Assembly: GCA_018715465.1 (NCBI GenBank)
Contig: DVLN01000060.1
Location: 1 to 17,668 of the forward strand
DNA from: Candidatus Faecivivens stercorigallinarum
GTDB lineage: Bacteria; Bacillota; Clostridia; Oscillospirales; Ruminococcaceae
DNA: 17,668 nt
Reading direction: 5' to 3'
In this document: in pieces, positions 7,460 through 14,509 of the stretch
Numbering within the stretch: the stretch's first letter is position 1
Layout of the letters: the number at the start of each line of letters is the position of its first letter
Position numbers and translations under genes: made by a program
The notes under the pieces: generated by a model
What the model saw: the letters and a program-made list of their open reading frames with translations, nothing else
Told to the model about the DNA's origin: nothing
Databases searched by the model: none

Positions 7460-8470
7460 ATGGCAGTACTGGTTACCGGCGGCGCCGGATTCATCGGGTC
7501 CCACACTTGTGTCGAACTGCTCGGAGCAGGCGAAGAGGTCGTTATCATTGATAACTTTTCCAACTCCAAGCCTCAGGTCCTTGACAAAATCCGCGAAATC
7601 ACCGGCAAGGATTTCAAATTCTATGAGGTCGACCTGCTGGACGAAGAGGGCGTAAAAAAAGTTTTTGACGAAAACCCCGATATCGACTCGGTTATCCATT
7701 TCGCCGCTCTCAAGGCGGTCGGTGAGAGTGTCCAGAAACCGCTGGAATACTATCACAACAACCTGACCGGCACCATCATCCTCTGCAAGCAGATGCGGGA
7801 GCACAATGTTAAGAAGATCGTCTTCTCCTCTTCTGCAACCGTTTATGGCTCCCCTGCTTCGCTGCCCATCCGGGAAGACTTCCCCCTCTCGACCACCAAC
7901 CCCTATGGCTCCACCAAACTGATGATCGAGATGATCCTCAAGGATCTCTGTGTACCGGACAAGGAGTGGTCGGTCGCTCTGCTTCGTTACTTCAACCCCA
8001 TCGGTGCACATCCCTCGGGACTGATCGGTGAAGAACCCGACGGTATCCCGAACAACCTGCTGCCCTATGTTGCCAGAGTCGCCTGCGGCGAGCTGGAATG
8101 CCTGTCGGTCTATGGCAACGATTACGATACGCCCGACGGAACCGGCGTCCGTGACTACATCCATGTTGTCGACCTCGCAAAGGGCCATCTCTGCGCGATC
8201 AACTGGGTCAGAAACAATAAGGGCGCTGATGCGTTCAACCTCGGCACCGGTCAGGGCTACTCGGTCCTTCAGATCGTCCAGGCTTTTGAAAAATACAGCG
8301 GACGCAAGGTCAATTACAAGATCGCACCTCGTCGTGCTGGCGATATCGCTGCATGCTACGCTGACCCCAGCAAGGCTAAAGAAGTTCTCGGCTGGGAAGC
8401 TCATCTCGGCATTGAGGAAATGTGCCGCGACTCCTGGAACTACATCGTCAAGAGCAAAGGTCTTGAATAA
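7460..8470 (+). CDS. galE: UDP-glucose 4-epimerase
   Basis: The 336-residue enzyme interconverts UDP-glucose and UDP-galactose (Leloir pathway and supply of sugar nucleotides for envelope glycans). It is a cytoplasmic, NAD-dependent extended short-chain dehydrogenase. The Rossmann motif GGAGFIGSH is at 7-15. The catalytic set Ser124, Tyr149 and Lys153 (VFSSSATVYG; NPYGSTK) falls at the same residue numbers as in E. coli GalE. Length is normal for the family. The ATG at 7460 follows AAGGAAGG. The gene stands alone on the plus strand, divergent from the yfmF cluster, with its own promoter and a strong terminator. No other galactose genes are adjacent, so general envelope or housekeeping use is as likely as galactose catabolism. 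Confidence 0.97.
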   Translation: MAVLVTGGAGFIGSHTCVELLGAGEEVVIIDNFSNSKPQVLDKIREITGKDFKFYEVDLLDEEGVKKVFDENPDIDSVIHFAALKAVGESVQKPLEYYHNNLTGTIILCKQMREHNVKKIVFSSSATVYGSPASLPIREDFPLSTTNPYGSTKLMIEMILKDLCVPDKEWSVALLRYFNPIGAHPSGLIGEEPDGIPNNLLPYVARVACGELECLSVYGNDYDTPDGTGVRDYIHVVDLAKGHLCAINWVRNNKGADAFNLGTGQGYSVLQIVQAFEKYSGRKVNYKIAPRRAGDIAACYADPSKAKEVLGWEAHLGIEEMCRDSWNYIVKSKGLE

Positions 8471-8490
8471 TTTTCTTTCCATATAATTGC

Positions 8491-8529
8491 AAAAGGGATA
8501 CAGTGGGTTTTGACCACTGTATCCCTTTT
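8491..8529. terminator. Strong bidirectional terminator after galE
   Basis: A perfect 16-bp stem (8491-8506 with 8514-8529; arms start AAAAGGGATACAGTGG) has a 7-nt loop GTTTTGA and ends in TTTTATTTG on the plus strand and CCCTTTTGC on the minus strand. It fits termination of galE and of the convergent Gx-transporter-like gene. Confidence 0.9.
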
Positions 8530-8542
8530 ATTTGTTGACTGC

Positions 8543-9058
8543 TCACCGCTGCAGCCGCAGATATGTTTGCAGCCGCCCGACCAGCAGCCCGCCGACGATT
8601 CCGATTACCACACCGGTGACTGCGCCGGATATCAGCAGAACCGGCAGATAAAACCAGACGTTGACCGTCTCAAGCACAATCATCGCAACCGTCAGCTGAC
8701 CGACGTTGTGCATAACGCCTCCGCAGATACTGACCCCTGCAATATGAAGTTTCTCTCCGCGTGACAGCAGCGCCATTACCGCAAAACTCAGCAAACCGCC
8801 GGCCAGGCTGTACAGCATGCTGAACATGCCGCTAAATGTCAGTCCGGTCAGGATAATCCGCACGACCGCAATGACAAACGCGCCGCCGGCTCCCAATGTA
8901 TACAGTGCGATCAGTACCACCAGATTTCCCAGTCCCAGCTTTATGCCGGGAATTCCAAAGTTGAAGGGAATCAGATGCTCGAGATAGGAAAAAACAAAGG
9001 CGAGGGCAATCATCATTCCATACAGGACGATGCGCGCTGTCCGATTCTTTTTATACAA
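8543..9058 (-). CDS. Gx-transporter / EetB-like integral membrane protein
   Basis: The 171-residue, very hydrophobic protein has about five to six membrane segments. The glycine-rich PGIKLGLGN (37-45) and GGVMHNVGQL (113-122) are typical of the Gx transporter family, which is often annotated as heptaprenyl diphosphate synthase component I. A member of this type is, as I recall, called EetB in the Listeria flavin-based extracellular electron transfer locus. The start is TTG, preceded by GGGGGAGG with about 9-nt spacing, and overlaps the stop of the NusG-domain-II gene by 8 nt. It is the last gene of the leftward Rnf/flavin cluster. Its biochemical role is not established. A quinone- or prenyl-related or transport function is inference from family naming. 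Confidence 0.8.
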   Translation of the reverse strand: MYKKNRTARIVLYGMMIALAFVFSYLEHLIPFNFGIPGIKLGLGNLVVLIALYTLGAGGAFVIAVVRIILTGLTFSGMFSMLYSLAGGLLSFAVMALLSRGEKLHIAGVSICGGVMHNVGQLTVAMIVLETVNVWFYLPVLLISGAVTGVVIGIVGGLLVGRLQTYLRLQR

Positions 9059-9434
9059 CAGCGTCTACCTCCCCCTTCTCTCCGCCGCGAATGGTCACGA
9101 CTACCCGATTGGGCAGGCAGATGATGCTTTCACCGTCCCGTGAAATCGCATAATGCCGGACACAGACCCCGTCCGGGCAGGAAGCAGAAATGATCTTCGC
9201 CTTTCCGTCTTCAATGACCAGCAGGTTTTCGCCGCCGTTTACTCCGTCAATACGGACCTCTGTATCCTCCGACAGCGGCAAGGTCATCGTGACGGCACCG
9301 TCGACTGCGACTTCAACGGTTCCAGAGGTCACGGCCGGGCGCAGATACAGCACCGCCAGCCCGATCAATCCGGCTGCAATGATAACAGCAAACAGGATCA
9401 GGTCTCGTTTGCCAAAAGTTCTCTTTTTTTCCAA
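9051..9434 (-). CDS. NusG domain II-containing (EetA-like) membrane-anchored protein
   Basis: The 127-residue protein has one N-terminal membrane segment (about 11-31) and an extracytoplasmic NusG-domain-II-like fold. Cys86 and Cys91 in ASCPDGVCV and Cys106 in SIICLPNRVVV are the conserved cysteines of this family. Despite the name it is unrelated in function to transcription factor NusG. Such proteins are recurrently encoded beside Gx-transporter-like, ApbE and FMN-binding genes, and a homologue is, as I recall, EetA of the Listeria electron-transfer locus. The start is TTG behind GAGG with 6-nt spacing, and no in-frame ATG is available nearby. The cysteines could be redox-active or bind a metal, but that is not known. 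Confidence 0.8.
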   Translation of the reverse strand: MEKKRTFGKRDLILFAVIIAAGLIGLAVLYLRPAVTSGTVEVAVDGAVTMTLPLSEDTEVRIDGVNGGENLLVIEDGKAKIISASCPDGVCVRHYAISRDGESIICLPNRVVVTIRGGEKGEVDAVV

Positions 9435-9450
9435 AGTACGCCTCAGCAGA

Positions 9451-10014
9451 TCAGCCCAGCTGTTCGGTCACGAACCGGCTGGCATTGTTGACGGCGCGCA
9501 AAACGGCATTGCTGGTATAGGTCGCACCGGAAATCCCATCGACATGAGAACCACGGCCCGACTGGCTGCTGGACAGCACCGGCAAAAGTCGCCCGTCAAA
9601 ACGGTCGGGGTACCAGCTCTCGCTGATCTGGGCACCGTAGTGTTTGGTCTCATGCTCTTCCAGTACCTCAACACCGATCAGCAGGCTGCCATCGGTGGAA
9701 ATGGTGCTGCGAAGACGAATCGGCTGTTCGCTGTTGAATCCATACTCCCAGGTGTCGACTGCGTAACCGACCACTGCACCGCTTTCATCGGTGCAGCTCT
9801 GTACCATCTCGACCTGGTATGCCTCTGTATCATATGCGGAAATGTCCATCTCGGTCATCGACGCGATGGACGGAACCGGCTGGCTCTCCTGATAAGGGCC
9901 GTATACCGCCGCTGTCACTCCCTCACTCGCCAGAATGACGGCTGCCGACGCGGCAAGCATGATGGCCAGCGAGATCAGCCAGGAAAAACGTTTTTTGGTT
10001 TTACTGGTTGCCAT
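9451..10014 (-). CDS. Membrane-anchored FMN-binding domain protein
   Basis: The 187-residue protein has a basic N-terminus, one membrane segment (about 11-30), and an extracytoplasmic FMN-binding domain like that of RnfG/NqrC. The flavinylation signature is canonical: D159-GISGAT-YT, in which Thr165 would carry FMN as a phosphoester. The ATG at 10014 follows AAGGAGAG. Further in-frame codons upstream (to 10056) overlap the apbE end and are not needed. It lies 19 nt after apbE, whose product would perform the flavinylation. The likely role is electron transfer on the outer face of the membrane, next to or downstream of Rnf. It is not RnfG itself, which is encoded separately at 14510-15094. Confidence 0.88.
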   Translation of the reverse strand: MATSKTKKRFSWLISLAIMLAASAAVILASEGVTAAVYGPYQESQPVPSIASMTEMDISAYDTEAYQVEMVQSCTDESGAVVGYAVDTWEYGFNSEQPIRLRSTISTDGSLLIGVEVLEEHETKHYGAQISESWYPDRFDGRLLPVLSSSQSGRGSHVDGISGATYTSNAVLRAVNNASRFVTEQLG

Positions 10015-10033
10015 AGGAACTCTCCTTTTCACG

Positions 10034-11095
10034 TTAATCATTGATATATTGATCAAAACCGGAACTGGTCACGACCGTCCCGTCCATATCGACCCACAGT
10101 GCTTCAACGCCGTCCATCCCTTCGACCAGCTCCAGCCCATCTTCAACCGGCATTAAAAACAGCATCGTCGAAAGCCCGTCCGCAAACCCGGAATCCTCGG
10201 CGATCACCGACACCGCCTGCATGTATTCGGCGGGCATCAGGGTATCAGGGTCGATAATATGGTGGTACTGTTTTCCATCGACGGTATAATAGCGCTGGTA
10301 GTTGCCGCTGGTTACAACTGAACGGTCAGAAATGCTGACGGTCAGCAGATAATCCTCCGCTGTCCGGTCTGGATTCTCCAGTCCGATCACCCAGTTGTTG
10401 CCTTCCTTTCCCTCTTTCCAGCCGACCGTCGAAACGTTGCCGCCAATCGAAAAGGCGGCATTTTCCATCCCGTCTTCAACAATCGTTTTGGTCGCCTGGG
10501 CGACTGCGTATCCCTTTGCAATCGCACCAACATCCAGCCGCATCTCCGGGTCTTCCAGATAAACCGTCGAAGCCTGCTGGTCGATCACCAGGCTGTCGAT
10601 ATCGGTATGCTCCGCCGCCTGCTGCAGCAGATCAACCGGCGGCAGCTCCGCCTTTTCAGGATGGCTCAGCCCATCTTCCCGATAGTCGTGCCAGATTTCC
10701 AGCACGCTGCCAAAACAGATGTTGACCCGACCATCGGAAAATTCATAGATCTCTTTGCCGAACAGCAGCAGGTCAATAATCTCCTGATCGACCGTCACCG
10801 GAGCGATACCCGCATTATCGTTGACCGTCTTCAGGTTGTTTATCCCGTCGTATTCGTTGTAGATATCATACAGCTGGTTGTACCGCGCCAGCAGATCATG
10901 GTAATCGTCCGCCTGCTGGTCAAAGGTCTGCTGATTCACCGCATAACCGACAATTGTGGACGCGGTATCAAACACATCCAGAAAGCTGGTGGAAAACCGC
11001 TGGAGAGGAGGGGTGCATCCGCCGGCTGTCAGCACCAGCATTCCCGATAGCAGCCCCGCTGTCAGTCCTTTCCAGTTTTTCCTGCTCAGCCGCAT
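10034..11095 (-). CDS. apbE: ApbE-family FMN:protein transferase, lipoprotein
   Basis: The 353-residue ApbE cleaves FAD and transfers FMN to a Thr/Ser of target proteins outside the membrane. A lipoprotein signal peptide ends at Cys27 (VLTAGGC). Family motifs are DVGAIAKGYA (188-197), FSIGGN (215-220), VTSGNYQRYY (261-270), HHIIDP (278-283) and the Mg-binding D306-GLST. The ATG at 11095 follows a perfect AAGGAGGA. The upstream in-frame extension to 11179 has no support. The ribosome binding site can pair perfectly with a segment just upstream. Expected substrates in this window are RnfG, RnfD, the FMN-binding protein encoded downstream and possibly the two-repeat lipoprotein encoded upstream. 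Confidence 0.95.
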   Translation of the reverse strand: MRLSRKNWKGLTAGLLSGMLVLTAGGCTPPLQRFSTSFLDVFDTASTIVGYAVNQQTFDQQADDYHDLLARYNQLYDIYNEYDGINNLKTVNDNAGIAPVTVDQEIIDLLLFGKEIYEFSDGRVNICFGSVLEIWHDYREDGLSHPEKAELPPVDLLQQAAEHTDIDSLVIDQQASTVYLEDPEMRLDVGAIAKGYAVAQATKTIVEDGMENAAFSIGGNVSTVGWKEGKEGNNWVIGLENPDRTAEDYLLTVSISDRSVVTSGNYQRYYTVDGKQYHHIIDPDTLMPAEYMQAVSVIAEDSGFADGLSTMLFLMPVEDGLELVEGMDGVEALWVDMDGTVVTSSGFDQYIND

Positions 11096-11102
11096 CGCGT
11101 TT

Positions 11103-11144
11103 TCCTCCTTTCCGGTAAACAAACAAGGAGGAGCGGCTCTTCCT
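11103..11144 (-). promoter_or_regulatory. Possible RNA switch masking the apbE ribosome binding site
   Basis: In the 84-nt gap before apbE, the Shine-Dalgarno AAGGAGGA (11110-11103, minus strand) is exactly complementary to TCCTCCTT (11132-11125), with a 14-nt loop. The same upstream segment can instead pair with AGGAAGAG (11144-11137) through loop CCG, with one mismatch, and this second hairpin is followed by a T-rich TTGTTTGTTT. The two structures are mutually exclusive. The pairing is visible in the sequence. A regulatory role is inference. Confidence 0.4.
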
Positions 11145-11179
11145 GATCGGAAATGCCGTTGCCTCCCCCTTTGTCTCAA

Positions 11180-12199
11180 TTATTTGGCAGCCGCAATCGC
11201 CTTTTCGGTATTGGACAGGATGCCGCTGATGGTGATGGTGCAACCTGCGGACAGGTCAGCATCGGCCGCTTTGCCTTCAGACAGCTCGATCGCGGAAACT
11301 TCGTCGCCGGTCTTGCCGGTGACATACTGCTCAAACGCCTCAGCCTGCTGATACCATTCCATCGTGGAAGCGCCGGCGGCAACCATACCATAATCGTCGC
11401 CCAGCTGTTTCTTGGTCGCATAGGAACCGGAATCAATATCAAATGCGCCGTCAACGATCGGCAGAGAGCCCTGAACGGTGTCAACCTGGCAGGAAGTAAC
11501 GGTGTCGTTCGCGTCAACTGTTACAACACAGAAATCAGTGTCGTAAGCAGCTTCTTCGGTGCTGGTCGAATCCTCGGTGGTGATCGAAATGCCCATCTTG
11601 TCCGACGCGCTGACAGAAACTGTCGCGTTCTCAGCTGCGCTTGCGACTGCTTCGATAAAGCCGGTAACCGTGATGGTGCAGCCTGCGGACAGGTCGGCAT
11701 CAGTGGTCTTGCCATCGGTGCAGGGAATTGCACGGACTTCGTCAGCGGTCTTGCCGACGACGTAGTCTTCAAACGCTTCAACCTGCTGATACCATTCCAT
11801 CGTGGAAGCACCAGCAGCGACTATGCCATAGTCATCGCCCTTTTCCATCTTGGTGCGCAGATCAACCTCGCCGACAGCGCCGTCGGTCAGAGCAGGTGCA
11901 AACTCGCTCTCGTCGATGTCGCAGGCAAGAATTTTGCCGTCTGCGTCGACCATAACAGCTGCGTAAACAGTGCTGAAGGTTGCTTCCTCGCTCTCAGCAG
12001 AAAGGGTCGGGGTGATCGAAAAACCGACCTTTGCTTCACCAGATGTCTCACCAGCTGCATCAGAAGAGGTCTCACCAGCAGTGGAAGACTCAGAAGTGCC
12101 GGCAGAAGAACTGCCGGAAGAGGTGCTGTCGCTGTTGGAGCAGGCAGCCATCGAAACACACATTGCGGAAACAAGCGCAAATACAACAAATTTTTTCAT
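11180..12199 (-). CDS. Secreted lipoprotein with two FMN-binding-like repeats
   Basis: The 339-residue protein starts with a lipoprotein signal (lipid cysteine Cys20 in SMAACS), then a Ser/Thr/Gly-rich linker (about 21-56) and two tandem homologous domains (about 58-190 and 202-332). Each has a GDDYG(I/M)VAAGASTMEWYQQ stretch (121-139; 268-286), a GKTxDEV motif and DADLSAGCTIT (167-177; 313-323). The last resembles the flavinylation site of FMN-binding proteins (D-x-x-S/T-G-A-T), with A replacing S/T and C replacing A. Paired cysteines recur in both repeats (Cys93/174; Cys237/320). It has AAGGAGGA before the ATG, its own consensus promoter, and apbE directly downstream. I infer an abundant surface redox or flavin protein. 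Direct flavin attachment is unproven. Confidence 0.75.
   Translation of the reverse strand: MKKFVVFALVSAMCVSMAACSNSDSTSSGSSSAGTSESSTAGETSSDAAGETSGEAKVGFSITPTLSAESEEATFSTVYAAVMVDADGKILACDIDESEFAPALTDGAVGEVDLRTKMEKGDDYGIVAAGASTMEWYQQVEAFEDYVVGKTADEVRAIPCTDGKTTDADLSAGCTITVTGFIEAVASAAENATVSVSASDKMGISITTEDSTSTEEAAYDTDFCVVTVDANDTVTSCQVDTVQGSLPIVDGAFDIDSGSYATKKQLGDDYGMVAAGASTMEWYQQAEAFEQYVTGKTGDEVSAIELSEGKAADADLSAGCTITISGILSNTEKAIAAAK
11344..11371 (-). repeat. 28-bp direct repeat, copy in second lipoprotein domain
   Basis: This segment is identical over 28 bp to 11782-11809, 438 bp (146 codons) away. It encodes the AST-MEWYQQ region of the second domain. The DNA identity suggests recent duplication, gene conversion or strong constraint on the repeat. 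Confidence 0.85.
11782..11809 (-). repeat. 28-bp direct repeat, copy in first lipoprotein domain
   Basis: This is the partner of 11344-11371 and encodes the AST-MEWYQQ stretch in the first domain. The flanking bases diverge at third codon positions while the protein remains similar. Confidence 0.85.
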
Positions 12200-12218
12200 A
12201 AACTTCCTCCTTAAATGC

Positions 12219-12232
12219 CGTAATAAATTACG
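12219..12232. promoter_or_regulatory. Small palindrome in the lipoprotein gene leader
   Basis: CGTAAT and ATTACG flank a two-base centre. It sits between the -10 box and the ribosome binding site of the two-repeat lipoprotein gene, so it could be an operator or a short mRNA hairpin. It is short and could be chance. Confidence 0.35.
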
Positions 12233-12241
12233 ACTTTCTCT

Positions 12242-12270
12242 ATTATATCACTGGGTAATTTAAATGTCAA
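12242..12270 (-). promoter_or_regulatory. Perfect consensus SigA promoter for lipoprotein-apbE-FMN segment
   Basis: On the minus strand the exact consensus TTGACA (12270-12265) and TATAAT (12247-12242) are separated by 17 nt. It lies in the 105-nt gap after rnfB, which shows no terminator. The lipoprotein and downstream genes should be strongly and perhaps constitutively transcribed, independently of the rnf promoter. Confidence 0.9.
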
Positions 12271-12304
12271 GCAATACGCCAACTTATTGATCAGGTTTTA
12301 CATT

Positions 12305-13111
12305 TTACTGGCGAATAATTACCTTTGCCGGACATTTTTCTGCACAGGTACCACAACCGTTACAAAGTTTCTGGTCAATGTGTGCAATATTGTTTTCCAG
12401 GGTGATCGCGCCGGTCGGGCAGTTCTTCTGGCAGATGCCGCAGCCGATACAGCCGGCGTCGCACATCTCCCGAACCTTTTTGCCTTTTTCCTGAGAGAAG
12501 CAGCGCACTACATAGGATGCGTCATATGGCACCAGTTCAATCAAATTATGCGGGCAAACGCTGACACATTTTCCGCAGGCACGGCAATCCTCACGGCTGA
12601 CGACTGCGCGGCCATTGACAACATGAATCGCGTCAAAGGGGCATGCCTGTGCGCAGGAACCCTCGCCCAGACAGCCATAAGCGCAGGCTTTGGCGCCGCG
12701 GCCGGGGGCAAGCGAAATCTGATAACAGGAAACTGCGCCCTGGTAGTTGTAGATAAACCGGGTCTTGTCGCAGGAACCGGAGCATTTGACAAATGCAACC
12801 TTGCGGACAAAATCTTCGACCGGCAGTCCCATGACGGCAGAAATCTTAGCCGCCGCATCGGCACCGCCAACCGGACAGGCGGAAGGTTTGGCCTCCCCTT
12901 TTACAATGGCTTCTGCCAGTGCATCACAGCCGGCATATCCGCATCCGCCACAGTTGTTGCCGGGCAGGCACTCCCGAACCTCGGTGATTTTTCCATCGGT
13001 CGGAACATGGAATACCTTTCCTGCAAGTCCCAGCAGCAGCCCGACGATCAGGCCGATCAGGGCGATGACTAGAGTCGCCGTTAAAATCGCTGTAACGTTC
13101 AATTCTGTCAC
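12305..13111 (-). CDS. rnfB: Rnf complex subunit RnfB (multi-cluster ferredoxin-type)
   Basis: RnfB receives electrons from reduced ferredoxin at the cytoplasmic face of the Rnf complex. The 268-residue protein has one N-terminal membrane helix (about 8-30) and the Fe-S domain ECLPGNNCGGCGYAGC (47-62). Four 4Fe-4S-type cysteine sets follow, near 143-157, 176-186, 221-231 and 250-260. It is longer than proteobacterial RnfB/RsxB (about 190 residues), as is usual in Clostridia. Start choice: GTG at 13111 gives MTELNVTAIL and fits homologue N-termini, but the GGGGAG site is very close to it. The TTG at 13102 has longer spacing and is the alternative. It is the last gene of rnfCDGEAB, 7 nt after rnfA. 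Confidence 0.95.
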   Translation of the reverse strand: MTELNVTAILTATLVIALIGLIVGLLLGLAGKVFHVPTDGKITEVRECLPGNNCGGCGYAGCDALAEAIVKGEAKPSACPVGGADAAAKISAVMGLPVEDFVRKVAFVKCSGSCDKTRFIYNYQGAVSCYQISLAPGRGAKACAYGCLGEGSCAQACPFDAIHVVNGRAVVSREDCRACGKCVSVCPHNLIELVPYDASYVVRCFSQEKGKKVREMCDAGCIGCGICQKNCPTGAITLENNIAHIDQKLCNGCGTCAEKCPAKVIIRQ

Positions 13112-13118
13112 TCTCCCC

Positions 13119-13691
13119 TCATACCAGGCTCTTGAACCCGTAAAACGCAATCGCCATCAGGCAGGCAGACAGCAGTACCACCGGCATGCCCTGGAACGAT
13201 TTGGTTACATTGTTATGTGCCAGCTTTTCACGGACGCCTGCCATCAGCACGATCGACAGCGTAAAGCCGAGCGATGCACCCAGGCCGGTGCAGACGCTGG
13301 TAACAAAATCCGCTTCTTTCTGCACGTTGGTCAGAACGGTACCCAATACGCAGCAGTTGGTCGTAATCAGCGGCAGATAGACACCCAGCGCAACATACAG
13401 CGGGCGGGATACCTTTTTCAGGACCATCTCGACCAGCTGTACCAGTGCCGCAATGATGATGATAAAGACAATTGTCTTTAAATAGGTGAGGTCAAACGTC
13501 ACCAGCACCAGATCATAAAGAATCGCACAGATCGCCGACGATACCGTTACGACAAAGACGATCGCCGCACCCATGCCGGCAGCCGTCTTGACCTGCTTGG
13601 ATACCCCGAGAAAAGGGCACAGGCCGTAAAACTGAGAGAGAACGACGTTGTCGACCAGCGCCGCCGTAATGATAACGAGAATCAGACTCAT
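13119..13691 (-). CDS. rnfA: Rnf complex membrane subunit RnfA
   Basis: The 190-residue integral membrane protein has about six helices and is homologous to RnfE and to NqrD/NqrE. The two conserved cysteine sites, Cys25 in GLCPFLG and the cysteine in TTNCCVLGT (about 110-118), are the type that, with RnfE, hold a [2Fe-2S] cluster within the membrane. It participates in electron transfer coupled to Na+ or H+ translocation. The ATG overlaps the rnfE stop as ATGA, with AAGGAGGG upstream, implying translational coupling. Length and composition are normal. Confidence 0.97.
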   Translation of the reverse strand: MSLILVIITAALVDNVVLSQFYGLCPFLGVSKQVKTAAGMGAAIVFVVTVSSAICAILYDLVLVTFDLTYLKTIVFIIIIAALVQLVEMVLKKVSRPLYVALGVYLPLITTNCCVLGTVLTNVQKEADFVTSVCTGLGASLGFTLSIVLMAGVREKLAHNNVTKSFQGMPVVLLSACLMAIAFYGFKSLV

Positions 13692-14488
13692 TCGGTTTTG
13701 CCCTCCTTCTTCGCCGCGTCAGCCTGCGCTTTGGCGGCTGCCTTGGCGGCGCGCTCCGCCTTCAGCTTCCCCTGAAGCTCAAGCGCTTCCTTCGCCTTCT
13801 GCTCGGCGATTGCCATATGGTTGGCACCGCAGGCACGGCCGGTGCATCCGGCACAGTTGCCGCCGCAGGCGATGTCATCACCCTTGATGTTGGTCGCACT
13901 GGGAGCCTTGAACTTGTTCTGCAGGGCAGTCAGCACCGCCATGACCAGAAACGCGCCGGGCGCCAGTACCAGAATCGAAATGGGGGTAAATGCTTCCGGC
14001 ATTACCTGCATGCCAAACAGCGCACCTGAGCCAAACAGCTCACGGATCATGCCCAGAATAGTCAGTGCGACCGTAAAGCCGAGCCCCATCCCCACACCAT
14101 CAAAAATCGACGGGATAACCGGGTTTTTGGAAGCATAAGCCTCCGCACGGCCAAGGATGATACAGTTGACAACAATCAGCGGAATGTATACGCCCAGTGA
14201 ATCATACAAAGGGGTGACATAGGCGTGCATCAGCATCTCGACAATTGTAACAAACGATGCGACGACAACAATATATGCCGGCATCCGCACCCCATCGGGA
14301 ATGATCTTGCGCAGCGCCGAGATCATCAGGTTGGACATGATCAAAACGACCATCGTTGAAAGACCCATGCCCAGACCATTGATCGCGCTGGTCGTGACTG
14401 CCAGCGTCGGGCACATGCCCAGCATCAGCACAAAGGTCGGGTTCTCCTTGATCAGACCGTTGAAGATCCGTTCCAGTGGTTTATTCAT
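13688..14488 (-). CDS. rnfE: Rnf complex membrane subunit RnfE with a Cys-rich C-terminal extension
   Basis: The first ~200 residues are a normal RnfE with about six membrane helices and the conserved cysteines Cys26 (GMCPTLAV) and Cys109 (VVNCIILGR). Together with RnfA these form the intramembrane Fe-S site. An unusual tail follows. Residues 208-220 contain four cysteines (C208, C212, C215, C220; ACGGNCAGCTGRACG), and residues 225-266 are a Lys/Ala/Glu-rich, probably helical segment. Many RnfE proteins stop near 200-230 residues, so the tail is extra. The cysteine set could bind a metal or an Fe-S cluster. That is inference. The start follows AAAGGAG, 21 nt after the rnfG stop. Confidence 0.95.
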   Translation of the reverse strand: MNKPLERIFNGLIKENPTFVLMLGMCPTLAVTTSAINGLGMGLSTMVVLIMSNLMISALRKIIPDGVRMPAYIVVVASFVTIVEMLMHAYVTPLYDSLGVYIPLIVVNCIILGRAEAYASKNPVIPSIFDGVGMGLGFTVALTILGMIRELFGSGALFGMQVMPEAFTPISILVLAPGAFLVMAVLTALQNKFKAPSATNIKGDDIACGGNCAGCTGRACGANHMAIAEQKAKEALELQGKLKAERAAKAAAKAQADAAKKEGKTE

Positions 14489-14509
14489 TTATTCCGTCAC
14501 TCCTTTCGA

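Noticed and set aside
7322..8482. A 386-codon open frame on the minus strand opposite galE
   Set aside because: It is the antisense shadow of galE. It includes the galE terminator side and promoter region and shows no family features.
9051..9434. Annotation of the NusG-domain-II protein as transcription factor NusG
   Set aside because: It has a membrane anchor, lacks the NusG N-terminal and KOW domains, and sits in a flavin/Rnf cluster.
11112..11119. A further TTTACCGG (minus strand) upstream of apbE as part of the galE/edge regulatory set
   Set aside because: It lies in the loop of the ribosome-binding-site hairpin with no promoter at the matching distance, so a chance occurrence is more likely.
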